Below, in pieces: positions 1 to 8,238 of a stretch of DNA of 64,000 nucleotides; positions within the stretch are counted from its first letter, which is position 1, and each line of letters begins with the position of its first letter. The DNA lies in NCBI GenBank assembly GCA_913061415.1, contig CAJXUD010000013.1:1-64000 (forward strand), read 5' to 3'. This stretch comes from an uncultured Oleispira sp. (lineage in GTDB: Bacteria > Pseudomonadota > Gammaproteobacteria > Pseudomonadales > Oceanobacteraceae). The notes below the pieces were generated by a model, which was not told where the DNA came from, did no database searches, and saw only the letters and a list, made by a program, of their open reading frames with translations. The position numbers were made by a program, and so were the translations under genes.

Positions 1-39
1 TTCAAATAAACCTGCAAGTATCAAATATATCCAAGCCAC
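1..39 (-). CDS. SMR-family small multidrug efflux protein, N-terminal fragment (integron cassette 2)
   Basis: A GTG start at 39 sits 5 nt after a perfect AAGGAG ribosome binding site (45-50). The 13 codons inside the window read (V/M)AWIYLILAGLFE, which is how EmrE/SugE/Qac-type small multidrug resistance proteins begin: the first transmembrane helix carrying the Glu that binds cation and drug. The reading frame runs off the left edge. It starts just past the attC of the neighbouring cassette, so it should be the ORF of the second cassette in the array. The identification rests on 13 residues plus context and is therefore tentative. Confidence 0.5.
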   Translation of the reverse strand, partial: MAWIYLILAGLFE

Positions 40-62
40 GCTATCTCCTTATTAATACATTC

Positions 63-161
63 ACTTAACGCTTTTGTTGTGGGGCGGTAAAACGTAGCGA
101 GGAACGAGCGAAGTTTAACCGTCCCAGCACCGTAGGTGCGAACACCAACTGTTTGTTATAC
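63..161 (-). other. attC recombination site (99 bp) of integron cassette 1
   Basis: On the minus strand the site opens with GTATAAC (161-155, R'') and closes with GTTAAGT (69-63, R'; fits GTTRRRY exactly). The arms between are imperfect inverted repeats. The L'' segment GTTGGTG pairs with CACAAC with one unpaired G, the extrahelical base typical of attC. The six bases at the far end of the cassette (TTATAC, 539-534) are the exact complement of the R'' bases GTATAA, as expected for a cassette excised and inserted as a circle. The site directly follows the stop codon of the cassette ORF. Confidence 0.85.
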
Positions 162-539
162 GCAGTCATTTACGACTCTTAAATTTTTCTATAATAAACA
201 ATATATTGTCGTATGAATTGGCCATTACAATAGATAATTGAACTGACACTATCCCGTAAATGAAAAGCACACCAACAAAAAAAGCCATTCCCTTTTGAGG
301 GCCATAAGCAATTACAAGGAATATACCAGAAATTACAGAGACAACTAATGCATATATATTCGGATCGCGCTTAATTTTCCATACAGTTAAAGGCCCAAAT
401 AAAATACAGGTGCCTAAAGAAACTAGAATACCTATAAATGATTCACTAATGCCCGCAATCCAAAAGACCATACCAAGAATTATGCCTAGTATTAAGGCTT
501 GCCAGAATTCTTTACTCATGAGTTTCTATAATCGTATAA
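69..539 (-). mobile_element. Integron gene cassette 1 (471 bp)
   Basis: The cassette is delimited by core sites GTTATAC (540-534, at attI) and GTTAAGT (69-63, end of its attC), with recombination expected after the G of each. It holds one ORF (166-519) filling most of its length and reading away from the integrase gene, plus the attC at the ORF's 3' end. This is the standard layout for the first cassette of an array. Confidence 0.8.
166..519 (-). CDS. Hypothetical cassette-encoded membrane protein
   Basis: 117 aa with about four hydrophobic segments (approximately residues 7-25, 28-47, 57-75 and 79-98) and a short basic C-terminal tail (KFKSRK). It is therefore a small polytopic inner-membrane protein. 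I recognise no family. It is the only ORF of integron cassette 1: its start lies 20 nt inside the cassette and its stop 4 nt before the attC. No convincing Shine-Dalgarno sequence precedes the ATG, so translation may be leaderless-like or rely on the array promoter transcript. Function unknown. Confidence 0.75.
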   Translation of the reverse strand: MSKEFWQALILGIILGMVFWIAGISESFIGILVSLGTCILFGPLTVWKIKRDPNIYALVVSVISGIFLVIAYGPQKGMAFFVGVLFIYGIVSVQLSIVMANSYDNILFIIEKFKSRK

Positions 540-572
540 CAGCGGTTTATACGACACGATGTCGCATAAACC
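534..572 (-). other. attI core and adjacent palindrome
   Basis: GTTATAC (540-534, minus strand) is the junction between integron platform and first cassette, so the attI site lies here and extends to the right. Four bases beyond it, 544-572 is a near-perfect palindrome: two 13-bp arms (GGTTTATACGACA and TGTCGCATAAACC) around CGA with one mismatch. The position of the core is well supported by cassette geometry. The outer limit of attI cannot be read from sequence alone, and the role of the palindrome is unknown. Confidence 0.6.
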
Positions 573-649
573 CTTATATATGGGAAAGGCGAACAAGAGG
601 AAAATTCCTTTAAGATCATAGCACTATCCCTGTTAATAATTTAAACAAC

Positions 650-676
650 ACTATATTCAGATGTCGCTTTTGTCAA
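650..676 (-). promoter_or_regulatory. Candidate cassette promoter Pc
   Basis: On the minus strand a consensus -35 TTGACA (676-671) is followed after 15 bp by TATAGT (655-650), five of six matches to the -10 consensus. The spacer is shorter than the 17 bp optimum. It points at attI, whose core lies about 110 bp downstream, and is the best promoter-like match I found between the integrase gene and the array. In other integrons a promoter in this position drives the cassettes. Confidence 0.45.
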
Positions 677-832
677 TTTGATATCAAATAATACTCATTG
701 TCGGTTAATCCAAGTCATATTTATCTAAGCCATATTTCTTATATTTTTCATATACTTAACAATTAATCCTAAATGCTGATAGGCGAACAGTCACATCCAA
801 CTATGCTTGTTTTATACATAAGGATTATGCCT

Positions 833-1783
833 ATGCGACTACAACAAGAATTTAATAATGCCGTTCGTTTAGCCAATTATTCTCTGGCCACAGAACGCTC
901 ATACTGGGGCTGGGTTCGGCAATTCTTGCACTTTCATAATATGCGCCATCCAGCTGACATGGGAGGGCCTGAAATTTCTCAATTTTTAAGTCACTTAGTA
1001 CTTACTAAAAACGTGGCTGTTAATACTCAAAAGCAGGCTTTAAGTGCTCTCGTTTTTTTGTATAAGCAGGTTCTAAAATTCGAAGAGGTTGATATTTCTA
1101 CTTGGCAATCTGCTAAAAAGCCTAAAAAATTACCTGTCGTTTTTAGTAAACAAGAAGCTAATCAGGTTATTGCTCACTTAACCGGCTCTCCCCTTCTTGC
1201 AGCATTGTTAATGTATGGTGCTGGTTTGAGGCTACAAGAAGCGCTTCGTCTTCGGGTAAAAGATATCGATTTTGGTCGCAAGGAAATTACAGTAAGAGAA
1301 GGCAAGGGAAATAAAGATAGAATAACGATGTTACCTGAAAAAGCCGTTCCATTTCTCCATTCCCATATCGATGAATGCCAGCGCTTGCATCATAAAGCAC
1401 TGAATGAAGGTATTGTATTTGTGCATCTACCTAATGCCCTTGCCAAGAAATATCCCAATGCCGGTAAAGAACTTGCTTGGCAGTATATTTTTGCGAGCGA
1501 TACATTAAGCAAAGATCCTCGATCAGGAAATATGGGGCGTCATCACTTAACCCCAAGAACAATTCAGCGGGGTGTTAAAGAAGCAATTAAGAAAGCGAAT
1601 ATTCATAAACACGCAAGCTGTCATACGTTTAGGCATTCTTTTGCTACGCATTTGTTAGAAGGTGGTTACGATATTAGGACTGTGCAGGAGCTTTTAGGCC
1701 ATGCCGATGTGAATACGACAATGATTTATACCCATGTATTAAACAAAGGTGGTCGCGGGGTGATTAGCCCCGCTGATAGTTAA
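833..1783 (+). CDS. intI: Integron integrase IntI (tyrosine recombinase)
   Basis: Integrase that recombines attI with attC sites. Phage-integrase N-terminal SAM-like domain at residues 1-95, then the catalytic domain with R133 (GLRLQEAL), H264 and R267 (HTFRHSF), H290 (LLGHAD) and nucleophile Y299 (MIYTH). The extra segment that separates IntI from other tyrosine recombinases is present around residues 200-235 ([21 protein letters not shown]). The start at 833 was chosen because AAGGA (820-824) lies 8 nt upstream; in-frame ATGs at 773 and 827 are alternatives. 316 aa matches chromosomal IntI proteins of about 320 aa. It is intact and divergent from its cassettes, and ends 33 bp from lipA. Confidence 0.95.
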   Translation: MRLQQEFNNAVRLANYSLATERSYWGWVRQFLHFHNMRHPADMGGPEISQFLSHLVLTKNVAVNTQKQALSALVFLYKQVLKFEEVDISTWQSAKKPKKLPVVFSKQEANQVIAHLTGSPLLAALLMYGAGLRLQEALRLRVKDIDFGRKEITVREGKGNKDRITMLPEKAVPFLHSHIDECQRLHHKALNEGIVFVHLPNALAKKYPNAGKELAWQYIFASDTLSKDPRSGNMGRHHLTPRTIQRGVKEAIKKANIHKHASCHTFRHSFATHLLEGGYDIRTVQELLGHADVNTTMIYTHVLNKGGRGVISPADS

Positions 1784-1816
1784 GCAGATTGTTTCAACTA
1801 TTAAGTTAATAAAGAG

Positions 1817-2794
1817 TTAAGAAAACTCTCCATGTGCCTGCTGGTCAGCATGGTACGAAGATCGAACCATTGGGCCACTGGCAACGTGTTTAAAGCCAAG
1901 CTCTGTCGCAATTCTGCCAAGCTCGTCAAACGCTTCTGGTGTTACAAAGCGATCCACTGGTAAGTGGTTTTTACTTGGCTGCAGATATTGCCCTAACGTA
2001 ATCATGTCGACGTTGTGTTCACGAAGGTCTTTCATTACTTCGATCACTTCTTCGTCGGTTTCTCCTAAGCCCAGCATGATGCCAGATTTGGTTTTAACTT
2101 GTGGGCAGCGTTCTTTGTATTTTTGCAGAAGCTCTAACGACCATTTGTAGTCTGAACCTGGGCGCGATTCTTTGTACAGGCGCGGTACGGTTTCTAGGTT
2201 GTGGTTGAATACGTCAGGAACGTTATCTTCCATAATCGCCAGTGCTACATCCATACGGCCACGGAAGTCAGGAACCAGCACTTCAATTTCGATGGTTGGA
2301 CTCAGTGCGCGTGTTTCACGAATACAGTCGACGAAGTGTTGTGCCCCCCCGTCACGCAAGTCATCACGGTCTACCGAGGTGATTACTACGTATTTTAGTT
2401 TCATGTCGGCAATGGCAATGGCCAAACTTTTGGGTTCGTCTTTGTTCAGTTCATTCGGACGACCATGGGCTACGTCGCAGAATGGGCAACGACGTGTACA
2501 GATGTCTCCCATAATCATGAAGGTGGCCGTTCCACCACCAAAGCATTCGCCTAGGTTTGGGCAGTTGGCTTCTTCACAAACGGTGTGAAGCTTGTGTTTG
2601 CGTAGCTTTTCTTTGATTTCACTGATTTTGGGTGACGCAGGTATGCGTACTCGAATCCAATCTGGCTTGCGCGGCATGGTTTCGGTTGGAATTACTTTTA
2701 TTGGAATTCGGGCGACTTTTTCAGCCCCTCGAAGTTTTTCACCTTGTACTGCGCGTTGCGTTTTTGGCTTGGCAGTTTTCTCTAAATCAGTCAT
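1817..2794 (-). CDS. lipA: Lipoyl synthase
   Basis: Radical-SAM enzyme that inserts two sulfurs into octanoyl chains on lipoyl domains of 2-oxoacid dehydrogenases and the glycine cleavage H protein. The auxiliary cluster cysteines C73, C78 and C84 ([12 protein letters not shown]) and the radical-SAM motif C99-x3-C103-x2-C106 are visible, as is the terminal RSSY motif near VRSSYHAD. 325 aa from the ATG at 2794, with AGGTG just upstream; an in-frame GTG at 2800 is less likely. It sits 38 bp downstream of lipB, so octanoyl transfer and sulfur insertion are encoded together. Confidence 0.98.
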   Translation of the reverse strand: MTDLEKTAKPKTQRAVQGEKLRGAEKVARIPIKVIPTETMPRKPDWIRVRIPASPKISEIKEKLRKHKLHTVCEEANCPNLGECFGGGTATFMIMGDICTRRCPFCDVAHGRPNELNKDEPKSLAIAIADMKLKYVVITSVDRDDLRDGGAQHFVDCIRETRALSPTIEIEVLVPDFRGRMDVALAIMEDNVPDVFNHNLETVPRLYKESRPGSDYKWSLELLQKYKERCPQVKTKSGIMLGLGETDEEVIEVMKDLREHNVDMITLGQYLQPSKNHLPVDRFVTPEAFDELGRIATELGFKHVASGPMVRSSYHADQQAHGEFS

Positions 2795-2832
2795 AAACAC
2801 CTAGTACGGCTAGTGGCTCTTGAGTGAGCGTT

Positions 2833-3606
2833 TTATGCGGGAAGTTCGATGTGCTTAGTATACTGCAAGCAATGTGTTAAGTGGTGCTTTAACTGTGTGC
2901 TTACGCGTTCGAATACGGTTTTTTGATTTTCGTCAGTTAACCATTCACTGGCTAGCAGTTCGGTTTTCATTTGTGTCATGGCCATTCCTGCATACCCACA
3001 AGGGTTAATGCGTTGAAAGGGCTCCATGTCCATATCGATGTTGATCGCTAGGCCATGAAAGGAGCGGCCTTGTTTTATGCGTAGGCCTAATGAGGCTATT
3101 TTGGCATCGCCTATGGATTGCTGCACATAAACGCCGGGGGCATCTTTTTTGGGCGCGCTATCTATACCGAAGTCTTTTAATGTGGCCACAATGGCATCTT
3201 CGATGGCGCTGACCAGTTCTCGTGGCCCCCAGCCTTTGCGTTTAATGTCGATCATTAAATACACAACCAATTGGCCTGGGCCGTGATAAGTTACTTGGCC
3301 ACCACGATCGCTTTGTACCACGGGGATGTCGCCAGCAAATAAAACGTGTTCGGGTTTACCGGCTTGGCCTTGGGTAAAAACGCGCTGATGCTGCAATAGC
3401 CAGATTTCGTCTTGGCTATCTTCGTCTCTGTTTTGCGTGAAGTGCAGCATTCTTTCGTGGGTTTGATGATAGTCCAGCGGGATAATTGCTGTATTTTCAT
3501 CATGAAAATCGCGCACGATAAGTACCGAGTGATCATGATCTCTAGCGTTCTCTACGTCAGCCGTTGTAGCGTTTGTTATGTTAACGTCAGCCGCTGGGTC
3601 CGTCAT
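2833..3606 (-). CDS. lipB: Octanoyltransferase
   Basis: Transfers octanoate from octanoyl-ACP to lipoyl domains, the step before LipA. Signature sequences [13 protein letters not shown]169 ([11 protein letters not shown]) and C203 (NPCGYAGM), the catalytic Lys/Cys pair, are present. The chosen start overlaps the upstream stop as TGATG, implying translational coupling; another ATG lies 21 nt upstream. At 257 aa it is longer than E. coli LipB (213 aa) because of about 30 poorly conserved N-terminal residues rich in Asp, Thr and Asn. The true start could be internal. Confidence 0.96.
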   Translation of the reverse strand: MTDPAADVNITNATTADVENARDHDHSVLIVRDFHDENTAIIPLDYHQTHERMLHFTQNRDEDSQDEIWLLQHQRVFTQGQAGKPEHVLFAGDIPVVQSDRGGQVTYHGPGQLVVYLMIDIKRKGWGPRELVSAIEDAIVATLKDFGIDSAPKKDAPGVYVQQSIGDAKIASLGLRIKQGRSFHGLAINIDMDMEPFQRINPCGYAGMAMTQMKTELLASEWLTDENQKTVFERVSTQLKHHLTHCLQYTKHIELPA

Positions 3607-3917
3607 CACATTACCATTTTGACACATTCAAGTGATGTGAGTTCTGTATGCAGCTTGGCTAGCTGATCTTCACCCGTAGCGGTAATGTACAGTGTAATCG
3701 AGCGGAACGTGCCTTTGGCACTGTCTTTTGCGTGTACTTTACTGACGTCGAGGTTGGCATCATAACGACGCATCACTTCGATAATAATGGTGTCGTAGCC
3801 TGCAATACATTGGCCAACGACTTTTATCGGGTAGTTGGCACAAGGGAATTCTATTTTAGGTGCGTCTTTTGGAACACTAGCCCCCTTTGGTAGGGTGCTT
3901 TTAATCGGCATTTTCAT
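3606..3917 (-). CDS. DUF493 (YbeD-like) family protein
   Basis: 103 aa small cytosolic protein of the YbeD/DUF493 family, recognised by length, the segment [13 protein letters not shown] and the fixed position between dacA and lipB in gammaproteobacteria. The family has a ferredoxin-like (ACT-like) fold; its function is not settled, though linkage suggests a link with lipoate metabolism or cell-wall enzymes. It lies 29 bp after dacA and its stop overlaps the lipB start by one base. Confidence 0.9.
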   Translation of the reverse strand: MKMPIKSTLPKGASVPKDAPKIEFPCANYPIKVVGQCIAGYDTIIIEVMRRYDANLDVSKVHAKDSAKGTFRSITLYITATGEDQLAKLHTELTSLECVKMVM

Positions 3918-3946
3918 TTCTATTTACCTGTTCTTGGCTTTTACGC

Positions 3947-5122
3947 CTAACCTTCACCGCCAAACAACTTTATAAAGAATAGCTTAATGCCGTCCCAAAG
4001 GCGGCTGAAGAAACCAGATTCCGTTACATCGGTTAAAACAACTAATGAACGCTCAGCTAATACTTTGTCGTTTAAGCGAATGGTTAAAGTACCTTGGCTA
4101 TCACCTGTATTAAGCGGGGCTTCTATAAATTCATTCGTCAGTGTTTCAATTTCTAATTGTTCTTTCGCGCCGCGTGCGATGGTGATGAATAAGTCATTCG
4201 CGATGCCGACATCAAATTGTGTTTCTTCACCAAACCAAACCGGTAGCGTTTTGATGCTATCGCCTGCTTGATATAAGCGGTGGGTTTCAAAGTAGCGGAA
4301 GCCATAGGTTAATAACTTTTGCGTTTCTGTTGCGCGAGCATTTTCGCTTTTGGTGCCCATCACGACGGCAATTAGACGCATGCCATTTCGCTCGGCAGAC
4401 GCGGTTAAGCAAAATCCTGCTTCATCGGTATGGCCTGTTTTTAAGCCATCAACACTTGGGTCGCGCCATAAAAGTTTGTTGCGGTTTGGTTGGCGAATTT
4501 TATTGAATTCGAAATATTTTTCTTTATACAGGGAATAGTATTCTGGGTGATCGTTAATAATTGCTTGCGCTAAAATGGCCATGTCGCGAGCACTAGAGAA
4601 GTGACCTTTCGCAGGCCAGCCTGTGGCATTTTTAAACTGAGTATTCACCATGCCCATACGCTGTGTATGTTTATTCATCAGATCAACAAAGGCGTCTTCT
4701 GAACCGGCTACGTATTCTGATACGGCAATACTGGCATCGTTACCCGACTGAATAATAATGCCTTTGATAAGGTCGATTAATGCAACATCGCGGCCTTCGC
4801 GGATGAACATTTTTGAACCGCCCATCTTCCAAGCTTTAATACTAACAGGAACCTGATCTTGTTCATTCAGGTTGCCCAAGGCCAATTCGTGAGTGGCTAA
4901 ATAGCTCGTCATCATTTTGGTCATACTGGCCGGCGGCAATTGCTTGTCAGCATTTTTCTGGACTAAGATCTCGCCACTGGCGGCATCCATTAGCACGTAG
5001 GCTGTTGCATTTAAAACAGGTGGTTTTGGAATAATTACCGAGTTCGCTTGAACCGATGACATTGCGCAGCTAGCGGTAATAACAACCGCTATGCTGGCTT
5101 TAAAAATTTTTAAAAATTTCAT
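3947..5122 (-). CDS. dacA: D-alanyl-D-alanine carboxypeptidase (PBP5/6 type)
   Basis: Periplasmic, membrane-anchored penicillin-binding protein that trims the terminal D-Ala from peptidoglycan stem peptides. Signal peptide of about 26 residues ending at SSVQA. Serine active-site motif S66-M-T-K69, then SGND and KTGHTDEAG, the SxN and KTG motifs of the S11 family. The C-terminal beta domain ends in a helix suited to membrane attachment (RLWDGIKLFFIKLF). 391 aa from the ATG at 5122, chosen because the signal peptide begins there; the in-frame extension to 5206 lacks such features. Confidence 0.96.
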   Translation of the reverse strand: MKFLKIFKASIAVVITASCAMSSVQANSVIIPKPPVLNATAYVLMDAASGEILVQKNADKQLPPASMTKMMTSYLATHELALGNLNEQDQVPVSIKAWKMGGSKMFIREGRDVALIDLIKGIIIQSGNDASIAVSEYVAGSEDAFVDLMNKHTQRMGMVNTQFKNATGWPAKGHFSSARDMAILAQAIINDHPEYYSLYKEKYFEFNKIRQPNRNKLLWRDPSVDGLKTGHTDEAGFCLTASAERNGMRLIAVVMGTKSENARATETQKLLTYGFRYFETHRLYQAGDSIKTLPVWFGEETQFDVGIANDLFITIARGAKEQLEIETLTNEFIEAPLNTGDSQGTLTIRLNDKVLAERSLVVLTDVTESGFFSRLWDGIKLFFIKLFGGEG

Positions 5123-5273
5123 AAGAGTATAATTTAATAATGTATAGGTGAATTTAAAAAGTGTATTCAATAAATGATGGCCGCATTGTATCAGTTCAAA
5201 CGTCATTGTGCTAAATCTGAACAGTGAATGCGTCCTTCATCCAAGGTGCGTTGGAGCTTTCATCAATACTGCG

Positions 5274-6056
5274 TCACAACTGGTGTGCCGCAAGCACTAG
5301 CGGATTAGGCAGTTGATTGTTGTTCAAAATGGAAATGACTTTATCCATTTCCTGCCCTTCTGGTATGGGGCCAATTCTTACTTTATGCAAGCTACGGGTA
5401 TTGTTCGTTATTATATCCACAGGCCACTGCTGCAAGGTTTGAAGCTTTTGCTGCAACGCTTTGGCTGATTGCTCGTTGCTTAACGCAACCACTTGCAGCC
5501 ATTTTTCTGGGCCTTTCGACGGCGCAGAAATAACTTCTAAACTCACGGCTGCCGTTCCCATCTTATGAATTCCCAGCTTTACCGCGGCGGCGTAAGATAA
5601 GTCGACAATTCGGCCTTCATGAAATGGCCCACGATCATTCACTCGTACGATCACAGATTCTTGATTATCAAGACGCGTTACTTTGACATAACTCGGAATC
5701 GGCAACGTTTTATGCGCTGCCGTCATCTGGTACACATCGTAGATTTCACCATTTGAGGTCGCATGACCATGAAACTTCATGCCGTACCAAGAAGCAAAAC
5801 CTTGCTGTTTGAACCCTGCGCCTTGCGACATCACGGCATATTCTTGGCCTAGCACCGTATATCGACGCGGATTTCCCATTGAGCTTAATGGCTCAGCTTT
5901 TACTTCAGCATCTTTCAACGATGCAGGGTCTAATATCGGATTCGGTAGAAAGTCTTGGGCGTGTTGATAACGTCCAGTACTACAAGCGCTTATGTTCAAT
6001 AAGCTGATAAAAAGGCCGATCAAAGTGATCAGCCTTATAGAGTGGGGAATTTTCAT
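5274..6056 (-). CDS. rlpA: Septal ring lytic transglycosylase RlpA
   Basis: Outer-membrane lipoprotein that cleaves glycan strands lacking stem peptides. Lipobox ISAC near residue 25. Double-psi beta-barrel domain at roughly residues 85-175 with the family residues Glu (SNGEIYD), His (AAHKTLP) and Asp (VNDRGPF). C-terminal SPOR domain of about 75 residues (WLQVVALSNEQSA onward) that should target it to denuded septal glycan. It lies between dacA and mltB, a classic peptidoglycan cluster. Confidence 0.95.
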   Translation of the reverse strand: MKIPHSIRLITLIGLFISLLNISACSTGRYQHAQDFLPNPILDPASLKDAEVKAEPLSSMGNPRRYTVLGQEYAVMSQGAGFKQQGFASWYGMKFHGHATSNGEIYDVYQMTAAHKTLPIPSYVKVTRLDNQESVIVRVNDRGPFHEGRIVDLSYAAAVKLGIHKMGTAAVSLEVISAPSKGPEKWLQVVALSNEQSAKALQQKLQTLQQWPVDIITNNTRSLHKVRIGPIPEGQEMDKVISILNNNQLPNPLVLAAHQL

Positions 6057-6069
6057 AAGGGGGTTTGAA

Positions 6070-7035
6070 TTATTTAATCGCTTGGCTTAGTTGGTAAACG
6101 GCCATAGCGTACATTCTGCTGTGGTTATAGCGAGTAATGACATAGAAGTTATGATTGCCTAACCAGAACTCAGCCCCCTCTTCGCCCATTAGCTTTACTA
6201 AGGTTGCACTCGCATCATCGGCAACATCTTCGGTTGGCATAACGCCCAACGCTTTTAGTTCGCCAGCGGTCCATTTAGGCTTTAAATGATCATTAACCGC
6301 TTCTTCGTAATCAGTGCCTTTTACGTTAACGCGCTGAGTGACCGCTCCGTCTTGCTTCCAACCATGACGTTTAAAGTAGTTAGCCACACTGCCAATGGCA
6401 TCCGCTTTATTGGTCCATAAGTCTTTTTTATTATCGCCGTCATAGTCAATGGCGTAATAACGATAGCTGCTAGGAATAAACTGTCCATAACCCATAGCGC
6501 CGGCATAAGAACCTTTAACATCACCAGGGTTTACGCCTTGCTCTTGACTCAAGACAAAGAACTCTTTGAGCTCACGCCAAAATAGAGAACGCTTTGGGTA
6601 ATCAAATGCTAAGGTCGATAAAGAATCCAGTACGCGATAATTACCTTGGCGTTTTCCATAGAAGGTTTCTACACCGATAATGGCACCAATAATTTCTTTG
6701 GGTACACCAAATTCTTTTTCTGCTTTTACTAACAGTTCAGCATTATCTTTTAGAAACTGCTTACCTTCTTCAATGCGTTTTTCTGTTAAGAAAATTTTGC
6801 GATAGTCGGCCCACGTTTTGGTTTTTTCAGCGGGGCGAGAAATAGCGGTCAATACTGACTCTAAACGCTCAGCTTGAGAGAGCCAAGCTTTCGCTTGCTC
6901 AGGCTTTATGCCGTGCTCTGCTTCTAGTTCTTTTGCAAATTCGTTGAAACGTTCATGCTGTTCGTAGCCTGCATTAACTACCGTGCTGCCCATAAGTGCT
7001 GCACATGTGCTAATAAGTAATGCGATTTTTTTCAC
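6070..7035 (-). CDS. mltB: Membrane-bound lytic murein transglycosylase B
   Basis: Cleaves the MurNAc-GlcNAc bond with formation of 1,6-anhydroMurNAc. Catalytic E123 lies in GVETFYGKRQG, followed by the family block SYAGAMGYGQFIPSSY. The start is GTG at 7035, preceded by AGGA at 7 nt. An N-terminal signal peptide ends near VVNAG; no lipobox cysteine is placed for lipidation, so this version looks soluble-periplasmic rather than lipid-anchored. It is 321 aa and 14 bp upstream of rlpA. Confidence 0.95.
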   Translation of the reverse strand: MKKIALLISTCAALMGSTVVNAGYEQHERFNEFAKELEAEHGIKPEQAKAWLSQAERLESVLTAISRPAEKTKTWADYRKIFLTEKRIEEGKQFLKDNAELLVKAEKEFGVPKEIIGAIIGVETFYGKRQGNYRVLDSLSTLAFDYPKRSLFWRELKEFFVLSQEQGVNPGDVKGSYAGAMGYGQFIPSSYRYYAIDYDGDNKKDLWTNKADAIGSVANYFKRHGWKQDGAVTQRVNVKGTDYEEAVNDHLKPKWTAGELKALGVMPTEDVADDASATLVKLMGEEGAEFWLGNHNFYVITRYNHSRMYAMAVYQLSQAIK

Positions 7036-7089
7036 AATAATTCCTATTATTTCCGATTAAACGTGGTGACGATGATTATTTTAAAGTGT

Positions 7090-8238
7090 CTATTTAACAT
7101 CATGAGTATACATCGACATCATAATGCCAAATCCAGCCAACAAGCTAACGACCGATGTTCCGCCCCAGCTTACCAGAGGTAAAGGCACTCCGACCACCGG
7201 TAATAACCCACTAACCATGCCGATGTTCACAAAAACATAGATGAAGAAAGTTACAATTAAACTGCCTGATAGCAAACGCCCAAAAAGCGTACTGCATTTT
7301 GCAGCTATATGAAGGCCGCGTAGCAGTATGAGAAAATATAACGTGAGCAATAGCAATACGCCGATCAGCCCCAATTCTTCAGCCAGTACGGCAATAATAA
7401 AATCCGTATGGCTCTCTGGTAGAAACTCTAATTGCGATTGAGTTCCCTGCATCCAGCCTTTTCCTTCAATTCCGCCAGAACCAATCGCTGTTTTTGATTG
7501 AATAATATTCCAGCCCGAGCCCAGCGGATCACTTTCAGGATTTAAAAATGTCAGTACCCGCTGCTTCTGATAGCTGTGCATCACAAAAAACCACATTAAG
7601 GGTGCACAAGCGGCAACCGTGCCAATCATTGAAAAGATAATCCACCACGGCATGCCTGCAAAAAAGAGCACAATCAGCCCCGAGGTGCCAATAAGAATCG
7701 ATGTTCCTAGGTCGGGCTGTTTCAAAATCAATACCAAAGGAATCGCAATCAGTACCATCGCTTTCGCTAACGTAAATAGCTTAGGCGGCGAGCCTTTCGT
7801 TGCCATATACCAGGCGACTAATAACGGCAGCGCTAACTTCATTAATTCTGACGGCTGAAAACGTGGCAAACCTGGAATGGCCAACCAGCGCTGAGCGCCT
7901 TTACCTGTCACGCCCATTACTAATACGCCGATCAAGGCAAGGATTCCTAACAAATACGCCCAAGGGGCCAGTAGTTGATAAATTCTGGGCGGTATTTGAG
8001 CGGCCACGACTAGTACCGTAAAACCAATCAGGTAATGGATCGCTTGTTTTTGCACCATTGCGATACTTTGTCCACTGGCACTATAAAGTATCAGCAAGCC
8101 CGAAGCGCAGAGTACGATAAGTAAAATAAGCAAAGGAAGGTCGATATGAATGCGGGCAAATAATACCTTGCTGCGCTCAAAACCTGCTTGGTTAGCTCCT
8201 GCAACGGGCATTTGATGACTAAAATCGGTACTTGCCAT
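7090..8238 (-). CDS. rodA: Rod-shape peptidoglycan glycosyltransferase RodA
   Basis: SEDS-family polymerase of the elongasome, the partner of PBP2. About ten transmembrane segments. Conserved blocks include PSELMKLALPLL, LKQPDLGTS (with the essential Asp), LGSGWNIIQSKTAIGSGG, ESHTDFI and PLPLVSWGGTS. 382 aa. The ATG overlaps the mrdA stop by one base (TAATG), so the two partners are translationally coupled. Confidence 0.97.
   Translation of the reverse strand: MASTDFSHQMPVAGANQAGFERSKVLFARIHIDLPLLILLIVLCASGLLILYSASGQSIAMVQKQAIHYLIGFTVLVVAAQIPPRIYQLLAPWAYLLGILALIGVLVMGVTGKGAQRWLAIPGLPRFQPSELMKLALPLLVAWYMATKGSPPKLFTLAKAMVLIAIPLVLILKQPDLGTSILIGTSGLIVLFFAGMPWWIIFSMIGTVAACAPLMWFFVMHSYQKQRVLTFLNPESDPLGSGWNIIQSKTAIGSGGIEGKGWMQGTQSQLEFLPESHTDFIIAVLAEELGLIGVLLLLTLYFLILLRGLHIAAKCSTLFGRLLSGSLIVTFFIYVFVNIGMVSGLLPVVGVPLPLVSWGGTSVVSLLAGFGIMMSMYTHDVK

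Noticed and set aside
544-572. A second attC site
   Set aside because: It is only about 29 bp, lacks spaced R and L boxes and GTTRRRY/RYYYAAC ends in the right places, and lies on the integrase side of the attI core.
773-832. N-terminal extension of the integrase from ATG 773
   Set aside because: No ribosome binding site at that ATG, and residues before 833 do not resemble IntI. AAGGA is well placed for 833.
2172-2588. 138-residue plus-strand frame inside lipA
   Set aside because: It is antisense to a strongly conserved gene and has no independent support.
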